DNA from: Phaseolus vulgaris
Taxonomy: Eukaryota > Streptophyta > Magnoliopsida > Fabales > Fabaceae
NCBI RefSeq assembly: GCF_000499845.2
Contig: NC_023758.2
Coordinates: 10,699,927 to 10,763,926, forward strand
Reading direction: 5' to 3'
DNA: 64,000 bases
Made by a program: the position numbers and the translations under genes. This document shows, in pieces, positions 32,661 to 46,800 of this stretch (the first letter of the stretch is position 1; every line of letters begins with the position of its first letter). The notes below the pieces were generated by a model. The model was not told the DNA's origin, did no database searches, and worked only from the letters and a program-made list of their open reading frames with translations.

Positions 32661-33825
32661 TGTACCGTCTCGTCCCCGGGCGTCAACCAGAGTCAAAGTC
32701 AAAGTCAACGTCAAGGCCAAGGTCAACATATGGTGGGACCACACAAAAGGCCCAAAGAAGGAAGTCAACAGAGCGACTACATAAGGCGTCGTCGAGACAA
32801 GGCGTCGCCAAGCAAGTCATCAGCAGTGTTACTCCCCGATACCCATGGGTAGGAAAGACCATGGAGGGAGTGACACCATGGGAGGCTTTGGGCTCGCCTA
32901 GTTCAAAACAGTAATAAAGAGAAGGGAAAGGTGGCTTCAAGGTCATAGTACTAGCGCCAATAGGGAGTAGCCTGACTCGTGAAGTACCCAGGCCACCTCA
33001 GGGAGACCCTTGGGATAGATACGACTCAAGAGAAGGTCATGCCCAGGGGAAACCAGGTGCAGGGTGCGAGAGGAAGGTGGATACACTCCCAGGGCGAGTG
33101 ACTAGAGGTTGGGTCGCATGAGTTGGCACCCAAAAAGTCACCCCTTTGCGCTAGATGCACTCAAGGAATGAGGACTCACACGATGAAATATCCCTCAATT
33201 GGGTTACAGTGTTGTGAGGCCCTCCACGTAGAATAACGGTCAAGTCAGGAGGACACGTGGCGGGAAGAACAGAAACATCAACGCTTTCCGGATAGTTTGT
33301 CAGGTATGAGGTAATCAAGATTATGTAATTAAGTTTACATTTCGAACGCTTTAAGGTACTTTAAATGCTTTAAGTGTTTTGAACGTCTTAAAGGCGCCGA
33401 ACGTTTTTACACCTTAAATGCGCTTTAAGACGCTTTAAATGCTAGAGACGTTTAAAGGGAGCTTTAGACGTTGGAATCGGGGATCGGACCTTTGACAAAA
33501 TTTCCCCAGAACACACTCTAGTTGCTTGCTCGAGCCCTCATGCTACGCACAAGGGACTAGAAAAGGATTGTTTGCTAGGACCAGAAAACAGCACACAATA
33601 TACAGTTCTTTACCACCTTCAGAGCGCCTTTCACGGTGCTCCGATACGAAGGTGCAGAGTTTTGGTGTTTCTTGTTAACTGACTTGAGCGTCCGAGTGCA
33701 AACGGCCGCTAAGGCGCCCATTTGTTCACTTCTTTGCAGGTGTTCACAGATTACCAGAAAAGGGTGTCACTAGCAGACGGGCAAGGTTGCACAGAAAGAC
33801 GTACCTAGGTCAACCGGCAGGAACA
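32661..33825 (+). repeat. Tat element 3' LTR
   Basis: 1165 bases aligning end to end with the 5' LTR, with roughly 34 substitutions by eye and fewer copies of the GGCGTCGCCAAG unit (32785-32812). It ends CAGGAACA and is followed by the target duplication GTTAT. Confidence 0.95.
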
Positions 33826-33830
33826 GTTAT

Positions 33831-35860
33831 ATTCATAGGAAGAATTTATATTTCTGAGAGTTGGTCGTCAAATTGTTGAAAACGATAAAAGAACGGAAGA
33901 AAATAAAAATATACAAGTGAATATGAAAATTGAGTGAAAATTTTCTATGAGATTGATTTTTTTTCCCAACCTTTTTGGACATGATTGAAGTATTCAAAAT
34001 ATATTTTTATTTGTCATTTAACTAATTATTAAATTTTTACTATCATATTTTATTTTTAAAATTAAATTTAAGGATATTTAAATTGGAGTGGATTTAAAAA
34101 ACAATTAAGAGATTGTTTATTTGTTAGTATAACAATATTTTTTAATATTATTTAGTTATTGACTAAGGTAGAGAATAAAGTAGAAGATTTGGATATTGAC
34201 AAAAATGATGCTTTATGAAATTAAACACAAAAATTAAATACAAATCGGGTTTAGAAAAAAGTATTCGAGTTAGTAGAATTTAAATGTTACATATAAATTA
34301 GAATTAAGAAGATCTTTCATATTTCTTTAATTAATCGTTAATTGGTAAATTATTTGTATACCTTATATTTAAAATAAGAATATAAATGCTCAATTTTCTT
34401 CTGCAAACTAACACACTATACATTTTTAATACTTTTCTCAAAAATAAAGATTTGAACTTTTAAATGTTATTATTTTTTTAAAAAAATTTATCCTATGAAT
34501 TACCCTCATATAATATTTTTTAACGAAACACTCAATAACTGCTTAAAATCACTCTTAAATTGTGTATTTTTTTTTTATTTTGAAAATTCACCATTAACTT
34601 TAAAACCGTTTTTAAACGGTCCATTTTATACATTTTAATTTTTTTTCCAATTAGTTAATTAAAATTTATTTTGCATATAGTAAAGATTCTATCTAATTAA
34701 AAAATATTTTTTCATTCATATTTCTAAGCCTAAATTTAATAATTATTTGGAATATCCAAAATATTTTTTATTGACAATTTTTTGTTATTTGTAATCTAAA
34801 TACACGAAGTTAAATTTTATTTACAAACCATAACCGTATGTAATATAATTACTCCATTTGTGTTATTTTCAACGATTTCTTAAGAACATACTTTTTTTTT
34901 ACATACTTTATGTCCTTTTTTCTTATCAAACCTATTAATTTGTAATCTAAAAACTATTAATATTTAACCCAACATGAAACAGTATGTTGCAATAAAAGTG
35001 TTAGTGACAAATAGTTGTAGTTAGACAAAACAGTATTTTTCCTATATTTTAAAAATGAAGATGTGTTTTATCATTTTATTTTAATATAAAATATAACAAT
35101 GCAATAAAAACGCGACCAAGTACATAAGACATGTTTTTGATAGAATTAATAAAAAAATTAATTTTTAAACTGATCAAATTTAAATAATAAACACTTTTAA
35201 TGTTTCATTCCCAATTACAAATGAACAAAATCTCTTAAGTAACGTTAATGCATCCGATGACTCAAACAAATGCTGCTGACTCTTTTCTAACACTTTTTTT
35301 CCAGATATTTTTAACACTTTGTTTTTTAAACTATTTTCTTACACTTTGTTTATAAATTGATGAAAATTAAAAAATATAAATTAATTAAGCTTTCGTGACT
35401 CGAACAAAGTCTTCATCACAATTAAATTAATACTCAAGTAACATCTTTCTTTCTCAGGCTGAGGACTGAGGAACATTTTTTTAAAAAATTTTACTAAAAG
35501 GGATTTAAATTTACGAAACTGTCCCTAATTAATTATCATTTTTAATTGTTCGGAATTTGTAATTTTAACCCATTTTTCATTTTTTCCTTCTCAGAGATTT
35601 GAGACAGAAACGTTAAAATTGTAAAATCGTTGCAAAAGTGGAAGAGAGAAAAGGTGCGGTGGTGTTGAGGTGTTTGTTTCCTCTGAAAATTCACAGAACT
35701 CGCACACACACAACACACAACGCAAACAGTCGCTTCGTATCAGATCCGAATCTCTCTTCGTTTCGCCGATTCGGATCTCCGATTGATCTTCTTTTCCGAT
35801 TCCTCCTCGTCGCAATTGGATCCGATTTGAGCTTCTCGCCGTACATAATCACCGTCAATC
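33831..35860. other. AT-rich upstream region and 5' UTR of the AP-1 gamma gene
   Basis: 33831-35550 is AT-rich with no coding signal. From about 35590 the composition shifts toward mixed bases and short CA/CT runs (for example 35702-35722), consistent with a 5' UTR ending at the ATG at 35861. No confident TATA box was chosen. Confidence 0.5.
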
Positions 35861-38800
35861 ATGAACCCGTTCTCTTCAGGAACGCGTTTGAGGTAAGCAA
35901 TTAAATTCTTCTCTTCTTCGCTTGGTCGCTTGGATTTGATCAACGCCGACTGCACGCACGCACACGCTAACACGCACGACCACACTCTCACATCATGTAC
36001 AATGCGTTGGAATGTTCGTTCTTCTTTGTGCTGGTTTTGTAGCTGAGTAGGGCTTTGCGTTTGGAAGAATCTTAAATTATCTCCGCATTTTTATTTTATT
36101 GGCATTTACTGCTTTTTTTAGTTGCGTGGTCGCGATTTTGTGTTTTTCTTTCAGCTGAAATTAGTGATATACATGTTAACAATTTATTTGGTGGCTGGTT
36201 TTGTTGTGCTTAGCTCGTCGAGGTTTTCTCTCAGTGTCCGAATCGGATGCTGATATTGAACTCTAGGTTCTAGCGCCGAACTTGAATAAACATTTCAGAG
36301 TTTCATTCGTGTAATTATAGAAGCGTTGGAACATTGAACAATATGTATTCTATATATTGTTAGGATGAAGTCTTAAGCGTAGAGATATGTAGTTGCAACA
36401 TTGTAAGCTACTGAGTGATAGATCTTTATTAGTTTATTTGTCTCCCTCGTCCACAGAATGTCACTGATGCTGTCCCTATTAAGTACTGTGACCTACCTGA
36501 TTGATAATGGATTTGAATATGACGCCAATAGTCATGAGGTTTTTCATGCCGATTGTATTTTATATATTTCATAATTCCCCATTGTGAAGCAATGAATTTG
36601 TAAATTAGCATCCTATGGTTTTTGTTACTATATGTGGCCGGTCTCGAGTCTTCCAATGAATGTAAAGCATTATTTTTACTCACTCGGCTGGTTTGGAAGG
36701 GGGCAATATGCTATTCGTTAAGCACTATTGTATTGATTCTTTAATAGTTAGAGTATCTCTCGTCCTCTGCTTCTGTACTGACTCATTGAGATAAAACATT
36801 GTGTAAAATAATTGGAATTACAATTCTACTATGCTGTCACTTACATTAAGCAAGATTTTGTTTTCTTTTGTGCTCTTGCAGTTACGTATGTGTTTTCTTT
36901 TGTGTATTTGTGATTGAATTTTTATTTCAAAATTCCACTGGTTTAAACGATCAAATGCACTTAATTTTCCAGGTTTCTTGTTAGTTGTAAAGAGGAGACA
37001 TGTTTAATTTCTAGTTTCTGTTTGACTTTAATTTTGATCAATATCTTTTTCTCATCGGGTTCATATTTCTCAATATCCCAACTTGTAGGGACATGATCCG
37101 GTCCATCCGTGCTTGCAAGACTGCAGCAGAAGAACGGGCTGTTGTAAGAAAAGAGTGTGCTGCCATTCGTGCAGCAATAAATGAAAATGATAATGACTAT
37201 CGCCATCGAAATCTGGCTAAGCTAATGTTCATCCACATGCTTGGTTACCCCACACATTTTGGTCAAATGGAATGTCTCAAGTTGATAGCATCTCCTGGAT
37301 TTCCTGAGAAGAGAATAGGTTATCTTGGCCTCATGTTGCTTCTTGATGAAAGACAAGAAGTTCTAATGTTGGTCACCAATTCTTTGAAACAGTATCCTGT
37401 TGTTGGTTAAATTTATGATTTATTTTTATATATATTCCCTGATTTTTACATTGCACTTTACAAATGTGTTATTTTGATCTTCTACCTACCGAAACAAAAT
37501 GAGAGAAGGGAAGAATATTAATAATGGGTTATAGATGAGCCTTAACTGAATCACAGAGATCTTAATCACACAAATCAGTATATAGTCGGACTTGCTCTTT
37601 GTGCTTTGGGAAACATCTGTTCAGCAGAAATGGCACGTGATCTTGCACCAGAGGTTGAGAGATTGTTGCAATTTCGAGATCCAAATATTAGGAAGAAGGT
37701 AATTTCCATTGTACTTCATGTATTGTATCAGTGATTTTTGTCATATATTGGGGGAGAAAATGTCATGAATGATTTTATGGTTTCATAGTGACACAGTATC
37801 TTCTACGTAGTGACAGTAACATATTGCCTTTCACATATAATGGTTAGTGCTGTAACTTTCTCTACAATTCTACAATAGGTTGCTTATTTGTCATAGTTAT
37901 TTCTTTTTGTAGTTTCTTGTAATAAAGGTTTGAGTAATGGATTGTAAAGAATTCTCTTACACACATCTATAAATTATTTTCAACCATCTGATGATTATGC
38001 CTTTGTTCTATAAACTTTTTAATTGTATTTGAATCAAGGAAGTAATTCTGATGCACAAATACAATGATGCTTTGTGTTTGATGCCCATTTGAAGAATCTG
38101 CATTTTCATCATGTAATATTAATAATAATAATCCTTACCTTAGGGTGGTCTGTTCAGCGTGCTACATCTATTTGACATCACAGTAAATTTTGGTATGTAT
38201 AATCATGCCTCATATAACAAAAAATGTTGAGTTATGAGAACGGATGTGAAGCATTGAGTGGTTGTAAAGTATCAACTTTCTCATTGATTACCAGGAAAAT
38301 ATTGTTTGCCACCAGTACCTTTTTCTTTCATTTTCATTTTTTTGAGTGAAAGTTCTATCAAACTTTCTCCTAAGTACTTAGCATGCAACAATTGGTTTTA
38401 TAGTCTTGTCTATATTATCACATGTACTAGAGATCTCCCTATTCTCATTTTCTAGATATTTATAACCTTTTAATGTAATTTAATGTTTGAGTTATTAATA
38501 GAACCCTTCCCATTTAACTGCTTGAATGATGACTAATCATTAATTATTCAGAAAAATTCATTCACAGAAGTTAACCGTGTTCACTGTTGTAGGCAGCATT
38601 ATGCTCTATAAGGATCATAAAGAAAGTTCCTGATTTGGCAGAAAATTTTATCAATCCTGCTACTGCCTTACTTAGGGAGAAGCATCATGGGGTTTTGATC
38701 ACTGGGGTTCAGCTTTGTACAGATCTGTGTAAAATTAGCACTGAAGCTCTTGAACATATTAGAAAGGTAGTTTTTCATCTCCTTTTTAAATGATTTTCTG

Positions 38801-40765
38801 TAACACAGTGTACTTTCCTATAACTCACTTTGCATATTAATTGAAGATTTGAGGTAAACTTAAATACTATAGCCTTAGCATGACAAATATTTTCTTATGC
38901 AAATCGAAATTATCTATATATACGAGCATTCTTCTTGGTATTTGGGAGTTAATAGCGTCCATGAATTCTTGACAGTGTTATAACCTAAAAGAAATTTAAT
39001 GAAGTTATAATCTAGAATATGGGATTTGTTGGGTAGTGAATTTGAAATTTCCTTGCAATACTGCAAGGGCTTTTTTCGTGAGATTGCATTATGGTGTTTG
39101 TAAACTCGATGGTTCAAAAAATAACATACTGTTTCTAAGCTCATAGCACCATGTGTTAGTTTCTGCAAGCTAGTCTGTTGGTCATAAATAATAGTATACA
39201 CTTATTTGAACTGTAAATGCACATTAAGTTTCATACATGTAACTTTATGGTCACAGTTAACTTCTAATTGCATTATTATATGAAGAACTCCAGAAAATTG
39301 AGCTACGATTTGGAAAGCTTTTATCGTAACAACATTTTGTGACTAATTATTACAGAAATGCACAGATGGTTTAGTCAGAACACTTAAGGATCTAGCGAAT
39401 AGTCCATATTCACCAGAGTATGATATTGCTGGTATCACAGACCCATTTCTCCACATCAGATTGCTTAAACTTTTGCGAGTGCTGGGTGAAGGTGATGCTG
39501 ATGCTAGTGACAGCATGAATGACATACTTGCTCAGGTCAGCTGTGTGTTTATGGTGAATTTTATGATATTATATTATTATAGAGCTCATTAGTCATGCTG
39601 CGATGCTTCGTTATTTGACCATGCCTTTATCAATTCTCACCTTATAAGCCTATTTTGAAGGGCTTAGTTATTAATTAGGCCTAAATCCACTTTTTAATAT
39701 GGTATGAGGCGTATCTTAGATTCATTAAAAGGGTCACTCACCATGTTATTCATGTACCATGCCCCATAATGTTGGACATGAGGGAGTGTATTAGGAAAAA
39801 ATGGAAGTGCATATTGACTAGATAGAGATAATACTAAAATGCAGCATATAAGTGGGGGTAGTCCTTATTTTATAAACCAGTTTGGTAGGGTTGAGTTATA
39901 TCTAAACTCACTTTCTAAGAGTACATAACCCTATTAACACAAACATTTAAAGGAGTTAATGGTACAAAACTTCTGCTCCAGCTAAATGCATTAAAGGGCT
40001 ATCTATTGTGGTTTTGGATGTTGGTGTGTTTGGGTGGCACTGGTCAGAGGAAGATGTTTTTATAGGTTTATGTATTGTATGTTTGGTTTTGCCTTAATGT
40101 AAGGTTACTTTTTAGAATATGCATAAAGTTGAAGATTTGTTTTAAAATCTTTTATTTATTTATTTTTTCTTGTGTGCATGTGAATGTATGGCAGTATTTG
40201 TAAGGGGGAGATGGTCTCACATTATAAATAGCTGTTGATATGGAAGCCCATTGAGAAGCTGGATTTTCTTCTATCTTCAAATTTCGCTGTATATTTCTGT
40301 CTAATTCTTTGAAGGATTATAAATTGGGTGAAAGAGAAAGGAGGGAATTTTATAATTGTATACTATATAAATTTTTTGTTCAGGAACTAGTATTTATGTG
40401 TGATTTAGTTACTGTTAGAATTCTTCAGTTAACTGGCCAAACTAAGTTTTTTAATCAATTGTGTTAACCACTTGTTGTAGTAATCAAGAGTTAGGTCATT
40501 TGTTTTATTATTCTTAGGTTTTCTTCTCTGTAGGCCAAATCAATGTTTATGGGTAAATTAGTTTTAATCTACTTGTCTTTCTTATTGTTGGTGGCCATCT
40601 CTTCTGAATTTAAAGGTTGATAATTTGACACTTACTGCCTGTTTTAGGTGGCTACGAAGACCGAGTCAAATAAAGTTGCAGGGAATGCCATTTTATATGA
40701 ATGTGTTCAAACAATAATGAGCATTGAAGATAATGGTGGCTTACGTGTATTAGCCATTAATATTC

Positions 40766-40804
<39 letters not shown>

Positions 40805-43800
40805 TTATTTCTGGTCATTACTTCTCCTTCGTAACTAACTGGAAATTTTAATCAAAACCTACTAACACTAGTGGATTGAGTGTTCAAATTGCAAGTTTCA
40901 CTATAATACTTAAAAGAAACACAAAAGAAACACTAGTGGATGGTGCTTCTTGGGTTGAGCTATAGTAAACTGGACTCAGCAAGTCATTTGAGCAATCAAA
41001 TTATTGTCTTACCAATTTAACACATTTAAAAAATTAAGGAATGGCCTGTTTGTTTAAGATAGAATGCGATTTTAGTATGGAATAGTTTAGTGGTTGTTTT
41101 CTTGAGATTTTTAAAGAAGTAGTAGTTAATTCAGGTTTGTCTACAATCAGAAAATCACCATTTTTGAAGTAATTAATTTTACAAGAAGCTATTCTAAAAT
41201 GTAATTTTATTTGTGATGGGACAAAATCCAATTATACCACCATGTGTCAAAGGATCCTAACCATTTGTGATTATTTATAGTTTCTGATTATCTTTAAAAT
41301 CTGTAACAAAGAAAAGGATTATTTTTTGAAAAAAGAAGTAATTGTTTGATGAAAAAATTTCTAAGCAAATGGACCCTGAAAAAGAATAGAATCCCAAATA
41401 TAGTGACACCATTTGCTTGATTATAACTCTTAAAAAGTATATTTAAGCCTAAGTCAACCTTACAAAACTGTCTTGTAAGGCGGGGATAAAATTCAAGTAG
41501 CTGATGTCTACAGTTATGCATTAGGCTGTATTGTGAAATTTATGTAGTTTGAATTTATTTTGCTCAAAATCTTGGTTGTAATATTATCTATGTTGCTTAT
41601 AATAATATATGCTATGCTGTGGCTAAATTTGTTCTTTGGCTGTTGACAGAAAAAGGCCTATATAACTTCTATATTACTATAAAATAAATCGTGTGCCCAT
41701 TCAATTTCTTTAATACTTCATAAAGCTTATAATTAATATTGCGTCTAGTGTTCTTCAAGCTCATTCATTCCATCCTTCTGTTTTTGTTTTTGTTTTAAAT
41801 TTAATTATTGAAGTGAATCTTACTCTTTTACCCTCTTCCTTTAGATATGTGGCATTAAACATGCTAATGAGGGCTGTAACAGCTGATGCTCAGGCAGTAC
41901 AGAGGCACCGTGCAACAATTTTGGAGTGTGTGAAGGTATTAAATTTGTCTTCTTCCTTGCTTACTTAGTGACAAAAAAGAGCTTTGTTTTAGAATTGTAG
42001 GAGTTGATCACTTGACTCTTCCCTTCAGGATTCAGATGCTTCAATTCGGAAAAGAGCGCTTGAGCTTGTTTATGTTTTGGTCAATGATACTAATGTGAAG
42101 CCCTTGGCAAAAGAGCTTATAGATTATCTGGAAGTCAGTGATCAGGATTTCAGAGCTGATCTCACTGCCAAAATTTGCTCCATTGTAGCAAAGTGAGTCA
42201 TAAGATGCTGAATGCCATTCCTTTTTCAGTATACCTCATTTGTTTTTATTATTTTCTTTTTACTTCTTGGCAAGGAGAGAAGAGGAGGATGCCAACTGTG
42301 TGAACTATAATTCTTCTTTTTTCAGTATCAATAATTTCTGGATCACTTATTCCATCATCAAAGGACATTTGATTTGTCAGAGGAACATGCTTTACTGGCA
42401 TTAGTTCTTTTAGAAGATATAACTGTTTCTCATGTTGGTAGTTGTGAACATGTTTCCTGTTGGCCTTGCAGTCTTTACATTTTTGAATTTTCTGTTCTTT
42501 CTTCTACCTCTCCTCTTTGGTAAAATAAAAAATGAAGCCATTTCCCATTTTTGCATTGGTCCTTATTTTGTTACCCCCTTTCAATTTAGAACTAATTAGA
42601 GATTTTCTTAAATTGCATGCACACACATATTTAGTTGACTAGCATTTATTTATTTTCAGGTTTTCCCCAGAGAAGATCTGGTACATTGATCAGATGCTCA
42701 AGGTTCTGTCTGAGGTAATAAATATAAGAAACAAGCTTTTGTAGTGAATTAAAATTTTAAAGGTGAAAATTTCAAAGCATGCTAGCTTTTTAGGCTATCC
42801 ATGATGGCCAGTGATGCGTGCTTACATGTAGACGTAATTCCTTTCCTTTAAAGTGAAAATGATTCACTGGAGGGAAAAGTGAGACATGTCAACCATAAAT
42901 GCTAAAATTAAGGGAGTAGATTTTAACAAATCCATGATTATACATGTGCATGTAATATCAATCGTTTTCATCTATGCTTTTAAATTCCTTGCCTTTTCTT
43001 CTAAAGTGAACTTTGCTCTTTAGAGGAGCTAAATTCTTGTATGTTAATATGATAGTTCATTTGCTTCCCATTTGGTATGGAATATTCTATGAAATCATTT
43101 GCGTGCTTAAGATCTGTCCTAAGGATAATGTCAACATTTCCCAACTTGTTATCATTTTATGATTGGTGGTGGGTGGTTCAGGTATCAATTTTAAAAGTCT
43201 GCCATGTGTATGGCATCAATTTGTTAGAGTCAGAATTGTGTTGTGGGCCATGTGTTGGTCACAAAATGTCTACCTAATAAATTTGATGGTGTATTGAGAT
43301 TGTTATTTGGAAGGTGTGGTTAAGTTGTACCTTCTCAGGCCCCCTGAATGGTGGAAACTTTATGTATTGGGCTGTCCTTTTATTTTGGTTGTTGTTTTGG
43401 TGCTAGCTGTCTCCACATTGAGCCATTCAATTTAGTTTTTATATTGGGTGCATGTTCTGATCTCTATTAGGCTGGAAATTTTGTAAAAGATGAAGTGTGG
43501 TATGCCTTAATTGTTGTCATAACCAATGCTTCTGAGCTTCATGGATATACAGTAAGAGCATTGTATAGAGCATTTCAAACGTCAGCTGAACAGGTGCTCA
43601 CTTCTGTTTTGACAAAATCTAGGCACTGTTATTTTTTTTTTTATGCCATTCACATAATATTACCTAATACTTTTCATCAGGAGACTCTAGTTCGAATTAC
43701 AGTGTGGTGCATTGGGGAGTATGGTGACATGTTAGTCCATAATGTTGGAATGCTTGACATAGAAGATCCAATAACAGTGAGTGCTACTGCTTGAGAAGTT

Positions 43801-46800
43801 TATACATTTATCTAACTGTTGCTTCAGGTTGCATGAATATGATATATCTCTTGACCACAAGCAATAATTTAACAAGTTGATAAATGTATTGGCCTGGACC
43901 TTCCAGTAAACGATGTTCTAACAATGCCCTGGTCTTTGTACTACTTACTCACTGTCACTTTCATAGTTTTTATAATTCTCCCTAATTGAAGGGGGGAGTG
44001 AGGGGTGGGATTTGGTTAACATTTTTTTTAACATGCTCTGTGGCAGAAACTGCTCCAGGTTACCTGCTATTTCAATGAAAACTGGGCATGATATGTTGGT
44101 CCTAAAACCATAAATGTTAGCATTATGACTTACCTTTTTCATTTTAATTCTTATTGCATAGTTGGATTTTTTTATAGAGAGGAATGAGTTTATGTTCCGG
44201 ACCTGTGTTTTTTTGTGAGAGTTGCAGCTTTATTTAACAGGATTGAACTTCTAACAATTGTTGCCTAAATCTGCTCATATATTAGTAACACATAGGAAAA
44301 TCTAAAAAAATTCTTTCTTTGAATCTAATTTTTAAAAATTATTAGCCTTCACTTTTTATGCTTGCAGGTGACTGAGTCTGATGCAGTTGACATTGTAGAG
44401 ATTGCCATAAACCGTCATGCATCAGATCTTACCACAAAAGCAATGGCTTTGGTTGCATTACTAAAACTCTCTTCACGCTTCCCTTCATGTTCAGAGTATG
44501 ATCTGTTTTTCAAGTTGTTATTATCTACTACTGCTTACCTTAAACTGGAGTTTGCCAAGAACCAATTCACCCAAAAACATAAGTTGTTAGGTGAAACCTT
44601 ATGGATGGTTTTGTGTCTAACAGGCTCCGTCACACTAGAGCCTTTGGGCTCTAAGTGTAGCACCTTACATTGTGCTGAAATCCAACATTTATTTAGAATA
44701 ATGGAGGTGGAAAGGATTGAACCCATGGCCAATTGATCATAGAGGCTTTAACACTATTAAAAAGTGAACTTTAAGCTTAACTCAATCTTATAAAATCGGT
44801 TTATAAGGTGAGGTTTGCACCCACTTGTGAGACTGTATATTATGGGTGGTCCGATAATGGTCCAATAGCGGGTGACCTGATAAGTCCAACAAATTCTTGT
44901 TAGAATAGGTTCTAAATGACTCTGATACCATATTATGAAGTGGACTTTAAGTTGGTTTTATAAGATTGAGTTAGGCCTAAAGTTCACTTAATAAACACCA
45001 ATATCAAGAACCAACTCTTCCAAAAGTTTAAACTATTAGGTGAAGATTCATGAATGGTTTTATATCTAAGAGCGTTGTTTCTTCTTTTCTTCCCTTTTTA
45101 TTTTAGAGGAATTAGGAATATTATATTCTAGTAGAAATTCACCATACTAGGTTCAAGATAGTTTTAAAATCATATGCTTGCAATTTGATATCTAAGAGGA
45201 ATCGGGGGAACTTTTTTCTTCCATGGTTGTACTACCTTCTTACTCCCATGCCCAAGACTCATGCGCCCACTGCATGTTTATTTCCTCTTATATTTTTTAT
45301 TTTTAACATGGAAATTTTATTCTCTTTTGAATATGGATATAGGAGGATCAGAGAAATTATTGTTGAGTTCAAGGGAAGCTTTGTGCTAGAATTGCAGCAG
45401 AGAGCTATTGAATTCAATGCGATCATTGCAAAGCATCAAAATATTAGGTAAGGTTAATTAAGCTGTTTATTATATATCAATAGTATGGAATTCTACCACA
45501 CACTCATAAGAACATGTCATTGTGCAGGTCTACTCTTGTAGAAAGGATGCCAGTTTTGGATGAAGCAACATTCATTGGTAGGAGGGCTGGGTCTTTGCCA
45601 GGCGCAGCGTCAACTCAAACTGTACCTTCAGTTAGTCTACCAAATGGTGTTGCCAAACCTGTGGCTCCTCTTGTAGATCTACTCGATCTAGGTTCAGATG
45701 ATGCTCCTGCACCTAGCTCTTCTGGTGGAGATTTTCTACATGACCTTTTGGGTGTTGATCTTTCTCCAGCATCACAACAATCTGGTTAGTATTGTTGTAC
45801 CTCTTGTAAATTATTATGATGGCTGAAAACAATATTTTGTGTATTTAGTAATTATCATATTTATTTATGCATCTTTGCTTTTCACCCATCCAACATAATT
45901 GTCGTTGTTTTATGAGGCATTCTCTAGTTTTCAAACCACTTGGTCCATAATAAAAACCATTATGAAGAACCTTTCTCTTATGGATTTATTGAAAATTTAG
46001 TTTTTGGTAAAACCTAATGACATTGTTTGATCCATGTAACCTACCCTACCTAAAGGGATAAGGCTTTGGTGGTGGTGGTGATTGTTGTTGTGATTTGGAT
46101 TATGTTAAGAAACATGCAAACTTATTCATTTAACTTTTTATGAATACTGAATAAGTCTATCAAACATATTTGTAACATGTCTGACTTTTATTTACCTTTT
46201 TAGAAGCTGGCCAAGCTTCAAAAAGTGGCAATGATGTTCTTTTGGATCTTTTGTCTATTGGATCACCTTCTGCCCAAACCAGCTCCTCTACAGTAGACAT
46301 CTTATCCTCCAATTCTAGTAACAAAGCACAAGTTTCACCATTGGATGATCTCTCATCTGTTTCACTTTCTTCAAAATCAACTTCGAATGCTGCTCCTGTG
46401 ATGGATTTATTGGATGGTTTTGCCCCCAGCGCACCAAAAGGTTAACTGTGTTTAGCATTTGGGTAATATCATTGCATGATATTTAGTCAAAGTGCTGACT
46501 CCTTGTTCTTTCTTATTTTGAATAGAAAACAATGGACCAGTTTATCCATCATTAACTGCATTTGAGAGCAACTCCTTGAGATTGACATTCGATTTCTCAA
46601 AACAACCAGAAAACCCACAAACAACAGTTATCCAGGCTACATTTACGAATTTGACCTCTAATACATATACAGATTTTGTTTTCCAGGCAGCTGTTCCCAA
46701 GGTATGCCAATCAATATGCTATTGAGCTTTCTACATAAAGTGCTAAGATCTTCATCATCATTTTAATTATAAAGATATAATTTTAATTTACTGCTTTTAA

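Larger units (their letters stand above)
19345..33825 (+). mobile_element. Ty3/gypsy Tat-lineage retrotransposon, 14.5 kb, with rearranged 3' half
   Basis: Bounded by LTRs (19345-20559 and 32661-33825) and a perfect target duplication GTTAT (19340-19344, 33826-33830). Internal order: primer site, gag, protease, RT, RNase H, a second RNase H, integrase, tandem repeats and hairpins, antisense gene copy A, partial LTR, hairpins again, antisense gene copy B, polypurine tract. The second RNase H after the gypsy one and an antisense ORF between pol and the 3' LTR are known hallmarks of the Tat lineage (Grande and RIRE2 types). By eye the LTRs differ at roughly 34 positions plus a copy-number change in a short tandem repeat. 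Pol has several breaks, so the element is not autonomous. Confidence 0.9.
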
